This document shows positions 36,621 through 42,706 of a stretch of DNA of 42,706 bases, one piece after another; the first letter of the stretch is position 1, and each line of letters begins with the position of its first letter. Both the position numbers and the translations under genes were made by a program. Source of the DNA: Thermodesulfatator atlanticus DSM 21156 (GTDB taxonomy: Bacteria; Desulfobacterota; Thermodesulfobacteria; Thermodesulfobacteriales; Thermodesulfatatoraceae); assembly GCF_000421585.1 (NCBI RefSeq), contig NZ_ATXH01000021.1:1-42706 (forward strand), written 5' to 3'. The notes below the pieces were generated by a model. That model searched no databases and had not been told where the DNA came from. It saw nothing but the letters and a program-made list of their open reading frames with translations.

Positions 36621-37282
36621 TGCCATTTGCCATTGCCTTTATCGGACGCCATAACAGCGGAAAAACCACGCTTGCTACCCAGGTGGCCAAAGAACTAAAG
36701 GCCCTGGGGCTAAAAGTAGGCGTGCTTAAGTCTTCCAAAGAACCAAGACCAAGGATTGAAGAATCCCGCTCTGACACCAGCCGCTTCTGGCAGGAAGGCG
36801 TAGCCAAAATTGCCTTCTGGGGAAAGGAAGAATGTTTTTTGCGTTTTTACGCCCCTGAAAAAGACGATTTCACCTTCTGGTATTTTATAAAACGCTTTTT
36901 CCCAGAAGAAGACATCGTCATCTGCGAAGGTTTTAAAGGCATAAGAAGTGTTCCCAAGATAGAAGTCGTGAACGAAAACCTGAAAGAACCACCCCTTTAC
37001 CAGGAAAATATTCCCGGGCTTATCGCCGTAGTGGGCGCCAAAACCGCCACAGGATACCAAAATCTTCCGCCAGAGCCTGCTAAAATTGCAAGGTTCATCA
37101 TGGCCAGGCTTCCAAGGCGGGAGACGGCAACACTTTTGGTTGATGGCAAACCCGTTGGCCTTACGCGTTTTGTTTCAAGGGCCCTGGTAGAAAGTCTAAA
37201 GGGTTTTTTGCGCACCTTAAGGGGGGTAAAAAACCCTGAAATTATTGAATTAAGGATTGAGCTCCCGAAAGACAAGAGCTAA
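36620..37282 (+). CDS. mobB: Molybdopterin-guanine dinucleotide biosynthesis protein MobB
   Basis: The P-loop is GRHNSGKTT (K15, T16), followed by LGLKVGVLKSS and VICEGFKGI, as in MobB. MobB is a GTP-binding helper that supports MobA in attaching GMP to molybdenum cofactor for DMSO-reductase-type enzymes such as formate dehydrogenases. At 220 aa it is longer than the basic 170-aa form because of a C-terminal extension with RETATLLVDGKPVGLTRF. It is translationally coupled to the UPF0173 gene. Its 3' end overlaps the converging thyX by 33 bases. Confidence 0.88.
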   Translation: MPFAIAFIGRHNSGKTTLATQVAKELKALGLKVGVLKSSKEPRPRIEESRSDTSRFWQEGVAKIAFWGKEECFLRFYAPEKDDFTFWYFIKRFFPEEDIVICEGFKGIRSVPKIEVVNENLKEPPLYQENIPGLIAVVGAKTATGYQNLPPEPAKIARFIMARLPRRETATLLVDGKPVGLTRFVSRALVESLKGFLRTLRGVKNPEIIELRIELPKDKS

Positions 37283-38248
37283 CGCCTCAGCCAGCCGCCT
37301 TATCTCCCATTGGGCTTTGGGATGGATCCGTTTTTCGACAAAATCCTCCCACACAAAATAAGGCCCTGTGGCAAGAACGGTTGTGGCTGAGCCTTGAGGC
37401 GTAACAAAACGTGCGTCTTCTTTTTTTATGCCTCGGGAAACAAGCCCTTGGTAAAGCTCAAGGCCTTTTTCAATCTGACTTTCGTATAAATTGTTTGCTT
37501 CTTCGTCAAAAGAGGGGGGAAAAACGAACTGGTCCACCTGAGTGTAGCGGTGTGAACGCTGGTTAAAGTTAAGCCAGGTGTGCCGCACATACTGGTGCGA
37601 AAAAAGCCTGCTGAATCCTTCCACCACCACTGCAAGCCAGCCAAAAGGTGCTGTTTCTTTGGGAGCAACATCTATCACAAAGACTTCGGGCTCAGCTTTT
37701 ATGCCTTGAGGTTCAGGAAGCCCCTTTTCAAGCAGCTCGCTTAAAGCACCCTTGGCGCAAAGAGTTGCTTTGCCTTCGGGGAACTTTACGTGGAAAAACT
37801 TGAAATTTTGCCACTTTTGACTGGCCTCATAAGAGGCTTCCACAATAGCCATAAAGGTTTCGTCATCATAGACTTCAGCAAAATGGCGCAAGTTAAGGCA
37901 CAAGGCATTGTCTTTTGGTGAGCACCAGGCTTTGTAAAGCACCTGTGCCAGGCGAGCCGCCTTTTCTTCTGGAAAAGAAGTGTTTACCACCAGAGGCGAA
38001 TGGGCAAACACACTGGCATGCCCTGAGCGTTTCAAACGGCTTAAGAAGGCCAGGAATTCTTCTTTTTGGCGGAAACGCTCTTCAGCAAAAAGATTAAGGG
38101 GCCTTGAAGAGGCGTAGCAAATCCGGGCTCCAAGAAAACTGAGAAAAAGGGTATCCCTGAAAAGGGCTTTATCTTCTGATAAAAGCTCATCAAAGAAATC
38201 CCTGGCAAGGGTCAGAAAGTTTTGGCGATAAGCTTCAAGGGAAATCAT
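37250..38248 (-). CDS. thyX: Divergent FAD-dependent thymidylate synthase (ThyX-like)
   Basis: The ThyX core is visible: GHASVFAHSPLVV (about residues 77-89), GFSRLFSHQYVRH leading into the signature, and a conserved C-terminal part (QWEIRRLAEAL). The signature RHRx7S appears with correct spacing as R222-H223-T224, seven residues, then S232, followed by HRY; the second Arg is Thr. At 332 aa it is longer than usual (about 220-250), with extra sequence at about 110-200. It would methylate dUMP using FAD and methylene-tetrahydrofolate. The next gene upstream is dut, which makes dUMP, and the two overlap by 4 bases. No thyA is in the window. Confidence 0.82.
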   Translation of the reverse strand: MISLEAYRQNFLTLARDFFDELLSEDKALFRDTLFLSFLGARICYASSRPLNLFAEERFRQKEEFLAFLSRLKRSGHASVFAHSPLVVNTSFPEEKAARLAQVLYKAWCSPKDNALCLNLRHFAEVYDDETFMAIVEASYEASQKWQNFKFFHVKFPEGKATLCAKGALSELLEKGLPEPQGIKAEPEVFVIDVAPKETAPFGWLAVVVEGFSRLFSHQYVRHTWLNFNQRSHRYTQVDQFVFPPSFDEEANNLYESQIEKGLELYQGLVSRGIKKEDARFVTPQGSATTVLATGPYFVWEDFVEKRIHPKAQWEIRRLAEALALVFRELNP

Positions 38249-38691
38249 TTGGAGTGATAACCTCCTGTGCTACCAAATCCACCCCTTGAATCATCACAAG
38301 GGGGGGCAGAGACTTCCTCAAGGGTGACGTCAGTAAGGGCCTTTAAAAAAAGAAGCTGCGCTATACGCTCACCAGCCTTAACAACTGCTGGCTCCTTTCC
38401 CAGGTTCACCACCAGTATTTTGAGTTCGTCCTGGCTTCCACAGTAGTCAAAGTCGATAATACCCGCGGAGTGCGGGAAAATTAGCTTTTTTTTGCGAAAA
38501 AGAGAAGAACGCGGGAAAACAAACATGGCATAAGGCTTTTCCGCCTTGATTACCAAGCCCGTGGGAATCATAAAAAATTCACCAGGGGCAATCTCGCAAT
38601 CTTCAAGGGCAAAAAGATCCCAGGCAACTGCCCCGGGTGAAGCCTTCTCTGGCAGCTTCGCCCGGGGGTCTTTGCGCCAAACTTTAATCAT
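38245..38691 (-). CDS. dut: dUTPase (deoxyuridine triphosphatase)
   Basis: All five dUTPase motifs are seen in order: PGAVAWDLFA, FPRSSLF, GIIDFDYCGSQDE, GERIAQLLF and RGGFGSTG. The length (148 aa) is normal. It converts dUTP to dUMP, keeping uracil out of DNA and feeding the thyX product coded next to it. Motif 3 has Cys-Gly-Ser where DYRGE is usual. It overlaps both neighbours by about four bases, so it is in one operon with the winged-helix gene and thyX. Confidence 0.92.
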   Translation of the reverse strand: MIKVWRKDPRAKLPEKASPGAVAWDLFALEDCEIAPGEFFMIPTGLVIKAEKPYAMFVFPRSSLFRKKKLIFPHSAGIIDFDYCGSQDELKILVVNLGKEPAVVKAGERIAQLLFLKALTDVTLEEVSAPPCDDSRGGFGSTGGYHSK

Positions 38692-40406
38692 GCGTAAATC
38701 CTTATCTCTTCCCAGTTTGTCTTAAGGTTTTTAAGCAGGTCTAGGCCTTCGAGCAAGTTGACACCTGTTTCTAAAACATCTAGCCCAGAGATGTAACGGC
38801 AAAGGCGGGCAATTTCAAGGGCTGTTCCAATAGCTTCTGGGGAAAGATTGGCAATTTTTTCTTCTAACTTGTCGTAATCTTCTTTGCGCACTCTAATTTT
38901 GCGACCCTGAGGAGAAAATCTCCCTATTTCGCGAAGCGCAAGCAACACGTACCAGACATGCGGCGTAAGTGGAAAATCCACTCCACCTGGCACCGCTGAA
39001 AGACCCTGCTTGATTTTCTCTCCCGCAGGGGTAAGCACGTAAAGACCACCTGGCAAAAGATCAACCAAACCCGAAGCCAAAAGCTTGCGCAAGGCATGAA
39101 GCACACTGGGGTGTTTATCCTCAGGATAAAAATCAAGGATCTCTTCTTCACTTACACCACGCCACAAAGGAATACCCCGCAACACGAGCATTTCTTCTTT
39201 CGTTATCACGGGCAGACGCTCGATGTTTGAGGCGATCTCAGCAAACAATCGTCCTTTTTGGGTAGGAAAGCCATTACCAATTACCCCCTGTTCTTCGGCT
39301 TTTTTTATCCAGGCGTCATCTGGGGGCATATTCTCCGTCCTGGTCACCGTGACAGCCATTACCGCTTGCGCATAAACCGGCGCAAGGTCTTCTAATTTAA
39401 GGAGCTCAGCCCCATAAGGGGTTATTTGGTAAGTGCCCTCAGGGGTACTTTCAATGAGCCTGAAGCCTTCCAAACGATAAAGGCTTTGTTTAAGGCGGAA
39501 GGAATCTCGAATATCTTGAGAAGCCAAAAATTCTTCAAGGCCTTCGGATGTTTTGTCCGGAGCTACATTAACAGCACGCAAAACAGAAATATTCCAGCCG
39601 CTAAGATCAAGGGACAGATTTACCTGAATGGGGGCAAAAAAGAGCTTAGCAGCCATCAGAAGATGTTTGCCTGGCACGGTAAGCTCCCCTTGGGGATCAA
39701 GGGCGCCTATCTTTTCAAGAGCCTCGGTGCGTTTCCCGTTTATAAGATCACGTAGAGTGGTTACTGAAATAGAAACTTCTGGGACCAGCCCGGTGCGCAA
39801 AGCAGCCCAAAGCTGGCTCCCCACTCCGGTAAAGGCGAAAAATTCCCCATCAGGGATGGTAAAGGTCAGAAGCCGCTGGGCCTCTAGCTGGTAAATATGC
39901 TCTTCAGGGATGGGTTCGAGAAAACTCTTGCGTGCTGGCCCCACTGGCAAAGCCAAAATGCTTTGGGCAAGGGCTGGTGTAACAAAGAACTCAACCGTAG
40001 CAGTTTTATACGCCTCAAGGATGGCCTCTGCCCAAGGAAGCAAGCGCCCTTCTTTGGCAAGACCTCTTTCAACAAGTTCTTTATCTATCTCGGGATTAAA
40101 TGCCGTCCTTCCTTGGGCTTTGTCACAAACTTGGAGCATGGCAATGATGCGCGAGCCCACCAGTCGATAGCCTTCGTAAAGTTCGTCAAAATTAAGACCG
40201 CCCGCCTCTTCGGCCATCCTGAGAGATTCAAGGATTAAAAGCCCGCTTCTCGTAAGGGCGAAACTTTCTTCCTCTTCAGTAATCAGGCCTGCGAGACGCA
40301 GGTGTAAAAGAGTTTCAAGGTCATCGGGAGTAAGCTCTTCTATTTTTTCCAGGCCGCCTTTTTCAAGCCGCGCAAGCATTTTAAAGTGTTTTACCGTTAC
40401 GATCAT
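38688..40406 (-). CDS. Large protein of repeated winged-helix-like modules, possibly DUF505
   Basis: The 572-aa protein contains several copies of a module of the type LxxLRxAGLI...LTxxGxxxLE (for example residues about 25-60, 310-350, 430-480). These look like tandem winged-helix domains joined by helical linkers. I think it may belong to DUF505, a thermophile-enriched family of unknown function, but could not check. No signal peptide, membrane segment or catalytic motif is seen. GAGGAGG precedes the ATG by about eight bases. It leads an operon with dut and thyX. DNA binding or a structural role is a guess from the fold pattern. Confidence 0.6.
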   Translation of the reverse strand: MIVTVKHFKMLARLEKGGLEKIEELTPDDLETLLHLRLAGLITEEEESFALTRSGLLILESLRMAEEAGGLNFDELYEGYRLVGSRIIAMLQVCDKAQGRTAFNPEIDKELVERGLAKEGRLLPWAEAILEAYKTATVEFFVTPALAQSILALPVGPARKSFLEPIPEEHIYQLEAQRLLTFTIPDGEFFAFTGVGSQLWAALRTGLVPEVSISVTTLRDLINGKRTEALEKIGALDPQGELTVPGKHLLMAAKLFFAPIQVNLSLDLSGWNISVLRAVNVAPDKTSEGLEEFLASQDIRDSFRLKQSLYRLEGFRLIESTPEGTYQITPYGAELLKLEDLAPVYAQAVMAVTVTRTENMPPDDAWIKKAEEQGVIGNGFPTQKGRLFAEIASNIERLPVITKEEMLVLRGIPLWRGVSEEEILDFYPEDKHPSVLHALRKLLASGLVDLLPGGLYVLTPAGEKIKQGLSAVPGGVDFPLTPHVWYVLLALREIGRFSPQGRKIRVRKEDYDKLEEKIANLSPEAIGTALEIARLCRYISGLDVLETGVNLLEGLDLLKNLKTNWEEIRIYA

Positions 40407-40614
40407 AAGCCACCTCCTCAGTCGCTAGTGTCCACTCCTGCCACTACGGTAATCACCACTTGAGACAAATCAACTCATCTTGAGGGAGAGGATCGAAAAG
40501 TCTAAAGAACCCCCAAGAATGCTACATTTTTATTTCTGGAGCCCTTTGAGTATTTTGGACAATTAAGCATAGGTCTCCATTAAATAGGTCCTTACCCAAT
40601 GGAGGAAGTTTACC
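40407..40614. other. Non-coding stretch upstream of the winged-helix gene
   Basis: I see no gene here. It must hold the promoter for the minus-strand operon, but no convincing -35/-10 pair. An inverted repeat CTCCATT/AATGGAG spans about 40575-40605. This could be a worn mobile-element end or cassette tail. Confidence 0.4.
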
Positions 40615-40779
40615 TTAAATGTCTCCCATCAGAGCCATAACTTGCTCCAGCCCCGAAAAAGAATAGTACTCAGGGTTACGAGGGATTTGCTTTTGCAATT
40701 TGAGAGAAGGTAAATTTTGAATATCTAATTCACTCCAGGATCTTCCCGAAACTTTCAAACTGCTTGTCTCGCCAAACAT
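40615..40779 (-). CDS. Possible small protein downstream of the attC site
   Basis: A 54-codon frame runs from an ATG at 40779 to TAA at 40615. It starts about 27 bases past the end of attC-like site 1 in the cassette reading direction. The product is hydrophilic, opening MFGETSSLKVSGRSW and ending SFSGLEQVMALMGDI, with no family that I recognise and no good ribosome binding site. It could be the gene of a further cassette whose own attC is lost, or a chance frame. Confidence 0.3.
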   Translation of the reverse strand: MFGETSSLKVSGRSWSELDIQNLPSLKLQKQIPRNPEYYSFSGLEQVMALMGDI

Positions 40780-40805
40780 TTTTCGATCATTGTGGTATTA
40801 ATATT

Positions 40806-40929
40806 TTCTAACGATAGCCAGCGGCGCGGCGTGACCGTCCAACCAACTCGGCAGGCGAAGCCGCCTTTGCCCAAAAACCGCCACGGTTCGCGCGCGGCGC
40901 AGCCGCGTCCGCTGGACGCCGTGTTAGGC
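40806..40929 (-). other. attC-like integron recombination site 1 (124 bp)
   Basis: On the minus strand the site opens with GCCTAAC (RYYYAAC type) and closes with GTTAGAA. The GC-rich inverted sequence between them can fold into one long imperfect hairpin: ACGGCGTCCAGCGG near one end against CCGCGCCGCTGG near the other, plus an internal AGGCGGCTTCGCCT hairpin. The stop codon of the HEPN gene (40924-40926) lies inside the opening box, as is common in integron cassettes. Its GC content is far above the surroundings. Confidence 0.72.
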
Positions 40930-41780
40930 ATTCATAGCATTCTCGCGTTGAGATCGTGTCAACACAGCCTGATCCAAGCGGCGATGTATCAATGAGGTCA
41001 GTGTCAGCATATCTAAAGCATCTTGCTCGCTAATACTCCACTTGATTTTTGGGGCGTGAGCAGTAGTGTTGCGGAAGACCCCAAACAGCCCTTTCATCAA
41101 ATTCATCAGACCAGTGTGTTCACTTCGTTCTGTCTCAGTTTGAAGGGTATTGAAAGCCAAAAGTGGCTTCTTGCCACCGAAAGCCTCATCAACGAGCTTC
41201 GCGCCATCACTGGTTAGCCCCGTTTTCTCCCGTATCTTATCAGCAACACTTTTGGCTGCCTCAAACACTGCATGGAAATAGTTATCCTGCAATAGCTCTG
41301 CCCGGCAAAACCGTAACACATCAGGATGCACCTTTCGGGCAATTAACTCCTTTCTCAAGCGACTGGCTCTCTCCTGGGCTTCACTAAGAGTGTGGGCCTT
41401 CTCAATTTTCCGTAATTTTCCATCTTCCCCCAAGGTGTAACCTGCAAAGGCAAACACTTCATTGAGTAAAGAACGGCGTTCTTCAAACAGCTCACGGTTC
41501 CCCACATAACGCACTGGATTCATGGCTGCATAGATAAACGCAACCACGTTATTTCCACACCGGTCCTGCTTTTGACGACGAGATAATGCCTCAAATAATC
41601 GGCGGCGTTTTGTCTCGCCAGGAAACGGGTCGTCTATCCCGCAATTTTGTAGCAACTGGCCGATTTCGGAGCCTGTTAGCCCTGTATAAGTATCACCGAG
41701 TATGTCGCAAATTTTACGAAGTACCGCTTCATCAAATTTGGGAACTTCAGCCATCACGAACGTTCCTTCCAGAGGCCTAA
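40807..41780 (-). mobile_element. Integron-type gene cassette without integrase
   Basis: A promoterless gene sits between two attC-like sites read in the same direction, with the gene starting about 25 bases past the first site and ending inside the second. This is the structure of a mobile gene cassette. No integrase gene or attI is present in the window, so it is a lone cassette or part of a CALIN-type cluster (attC sites lacking an integrase). Confidence 0.68.
40924..41754 (-). CDS. TIGR02391-type protein with HEPN RNase-like motif
   Basis: The 276-aa product carries the TIGR02391 (Hypoth_ymh) C-terminal region: GVFRNTTAHAPKIKW, then DALDMLTLTSLIHRRLDQA. It includes the HEPN motif R-x4-H at R228-H233 (RNTTAH), the active site of many toxin and defence RNases. 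The N-terminal 120 residues are helical and may sense a trigger. I start at the ATG at 41754, with GGAAGGAACG upstream; the longer frame extends into the attC site. The gene forms an integron cassette. A defence or abortive-infection role is inferred from the motif and setting; no cognate antitoxin is seen. Confidence 0.78.
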   Translation of the reverse strand: MAEVPKFDEAVLRKICDILGDTYTGLTGSEIGQLLQNCGIDDPFPGETKRRRLFEALSRRQKQDRCGNNVVAFIYAAMNPVRYVGNRELFEERRSLLNEVFAFAGYTLGEDGKLRKIEKAHTLSEAQERASRLRKELIARKVHPDVLRFCRAELLQDNYFHAVFEAAKSVADKIREKTGLTSDGAKLVDEAFGGKKPLLAFNTLQTETERSEHTGLMNLMKGLFGVFRNTTAHAPKIKWSISEQDALDMLTLTSLIHRRLDQAVLTRSQRENAMNA

Positions 41781-41859
41781 CGCCCAAGCTCACTGGCGCC
41801 AATGAAGCAAGGCCGTAGGCCGCAGCGGATTGGCGGTCAAGTGCACCCGAATGTTAGAA
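41775..41859 (-). other. attC-like integron recombination site 0 (85 bp)
   Basis: On the minus strand it opens with TTCTAAC and closes with GTTAGGC, a match to the GTTRRRY core. The inside pairs CGCCAAT with ATTGGCG and GCGGCC with GGCC around a small loop. It lies directly upstream of the HEPN cassette gene and two bases after the stop of the remnant gene at 41862-41979. Confidence 0.7.
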
Positions 41860-41861
41860 AA

Positions 41862-41979
41862 TCATTCATCAAATACTTGCCGAAAGACATCCCCAGAATA
41901 TTTATTCTGACGAGGCTCTTTTAAAACTGATATATCTATATGATAGACTACTTTTATAGCTTTCTCTAAAATATTCTTT
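41862..41979 (-). pseudogene. 3' remnant of a gene interrupted by MITE copy 3
   Basis: Reading from the inner edge of the MITE, a frame gives KNILEKAIKVVYHIDISVL, then KEPRQNKYSGDVFRQVFDE and TGA (41864-41862), two bases before attC-like site 0. It reads like a real protein C-terminus, and its stop position fits a cassette gene. On the other side of the MITE a frame with FEKLPSS continues into a stop upstream, so the 5' part is lost or decayed. The family is not recognised. Confidence 0.5.
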
Positions 41980-42112
41980 AGAGACCTTTGCAAAATACTT
42001 TATCTTAAGGCCCGTTCGAGGATCCGTTCCCATTTTTCGTTCCGAAAAATGGGAACAGATCCCTTGCGCTTGTGCTGACAACACTGATCCCGATGATTTT
42101 GCAAAGGTCTCT
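41980..42112. repeat. MITE-like palindromic repeat, copy 3 (best preserved)
   Basis: Perfect 16-base terminal inverted repeats (AGAGACCTTTGCAAAA and its complement) enclose 133 bp. The central palindrome (42020-42062) repeats GGATCCGTTCCCATTTTTCG and its complement. It matches copies 1 and 2 along most of its length. The flanking bases suggest a 3-base TNA target (TTA on the left, TGA on the right), but the duplication is not exact. It splits an older reading frame. Confidence 0.82.
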
Positions 42113-42283
42113 GAAGATGGTAGCTTTTCAAATAAAAATTTCAAATATTGTAATTATAGATTTAGGCTAAGTTTACAGCTATATTCGAGGATAAAAATAT
42201 TTATTTCCATTTTTATTCTTAAAATTCCCTGAAATCCAATTTTTTAGATAATGCGCCCTAAGTTCCGGATAAGAGATGAGAAA

Positions 42284-42348
42284 GGGGCACCTCTATTTTA
42301 TATTTCAAAGGAAACACAAAACTTATATCTTCACCCAGGAGGTGCCCC
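42284..42348 (+). promoter_or_regulatory. Inverted repeat that can mask the transposase ribosome binding site
   Basis: GGGGCACCTC (42284-42293) is the exact complement of GAGGTGCCCC (42339-42348). The second arm contains the GGAGG Shine-Dalgarno sequence and ends right at the ATG. A transcript entering from outside would fold this hairpin and block translation; one starting inside the 45-base loop would not. Such guards are known from IS10 and IS50. Confidence 0.6.
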
Positions 42349-42706
42349 ATGGACAATATATCAAAAAAAATCCTAATTGACTTCACCGATGAAAAAATTA
42401 CTCCATCAGGAGGAAGTTTCTTCCTGGCTCATGTTTCTCATCTTCTCGGCCTCCCTCATCTCCTAAACACCCTTAACCTAAAAAAGCGAAACCGCGGCCC
42501 CTCTGACCAGCAAATCCTTTTAAGTCTCATCTATACCCTGGCAAACGGTGATGGGGCCATTTCTGATGTGGATAGGCTTGCTGCTGACCACGCTCGCTCT
42601 ACTCTCCTGGGCCTTAAAAACATCCCTAATTACCGACGCCTCAGTGAATATCTTGCCCGCTTTAACTTGCGTTTTGTCAAAAAATTCTACGATATCTCAC
42701 ATATAA
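42349..42706 (+). CDS. IS1380-like transposase, N-terminal part (runs off the window)
   Basis: The frame opens MDNISKKILIDFTDEKITP and stays open to the window end (119 codons). It contains the N-terminal pattern of IS1380-family transposases: LGLPHLLNTLNLKKRNRGPSDQQILLSLIYTLANG, then DVDRLAADHARSTLLGLKNIP and YRRLSEYLARF (parts shown separately here). The catalytic DDE residues would lie beyond the end. AGGAGG sits eight bases before the ATG. Confidence 0.75.
   Translation, partial: MDNISKKILIDFTDEKITPSGGSFFLAHVSHLLGLPHLLNTLNLKKRNRGPSDQQILLSLIYTLANGDGAISDVDRLAADHARSTLLGLKNIPNYRRLSEYLARFNLRFVKKFYDISHI

Larger units (their letters stand above)
42284..42706 (+). mobile_element. 5' part of an IS1380-like insertion sequence, cut by the window end
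   Basis: The transposase gene begins at 42349. The exact left terminus of the element is not certain; it should lie at or somewhat before 42284. The 170 bases between MITE copy 3 and this point are AT-rich and hold no gene that I can support. Confidence 0.7.

Noticed and set aside
41902-42144. 80-codon minus-strand frame
   Set aside because: It runs straight through MITE copy 3, so most of its codons are repeat DNA. The remnant gene nearby uses a different frame.
40407-42280. Integron integrase gene or attI
   Set aside because: No tyrosine-recombinase frame is present in this region on either strand, so I describe a lone cassette rather than an integron.

Overview
The window looks like about 43 kb of chromosome from a thermophilic Thermodesulfobacteriota-type bacterium (Thermodesulfatator-like; assigned from gene order and protein character only). 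Evidence for this: an ATP synthase operon with paired b and b' genes and no a or c subunit genes, an mreBCD-mrdA-rodA cluster, zapA followed by a 6S-like RNA and rny, a TrpB2-type tryptophan synthase beta chain, ThyX rather than ThyA, and Gram-negative envelope genes (arabinose-5-phosphate isomerase, outer-membrane channel).

Layout. 1-2130: a complete IS1634-family insertion sequence abutting a MITE-like palindromic repeat. 2127-7500, all minus strand: a NERD-domain nuclease-like protein, a small secreted Asp/Arg-repeat protein behind a sigma-54-type promoter, hemW, an orphan hyuB, an HD phosphohydrolase, and a DUF2281-like antitoxin with a frameshifted PIN toxin. 7631-11031, plus: polA and a PilZ protein, closed by a second MITE copy. 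11142-13703, minus: a GT5 glycogen synthase and an arabinose-5-phosphate isomerase. 13762-16862, plus: a Fur-FeoA fusion, an outer-membrane channel-like protein and trpB2. 16889-32608, minus: ymdB-like, rny, 6S-like RNA, zapA, a zapB-like coiled coil, a short glmU, atpC-D-G-A-H-F-F', rodA, mrdA, mreD, mreC, mreB. This is the housekeeping core of cell shape, division, RNA turnover and energy. 32720-35106, plus: a MEMO family protein, gltX and a tiny membrane protein that appears to continue through an in-frame UGA. 35103-40406: an Sm-like protein, a GNAT, a metallo-beta-lactamase-fold hydrolase, mobB, thyX, dut and a large repeated winged-helix protein that may belong to DUF505.

40600-42706 is the accessory end. 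It holds two attC-like integron recombination sites flanking a gene for a HEPN-motif protein (TIGR02391 type), the 3' remnant of a further gene interrupted by a third MITE copy, and the 5' part of an IS1380-like transposase. The transposase start site can be masked by a 10-bp inverted repeat.

The most interesting signals are: the candidate selenoprotein at 34960-35106, with a SECIS-like hairpin 12 nt after the UGA; the integrase-less attC cassette carrying a HEPN protein; the MITE family; the sigma-54-type promoter in front of the Asp/Arg-repeat protein; and the 6S RNA fold between zapA and rny. All calls were made by reading the sequence. No database search or folding program was run.
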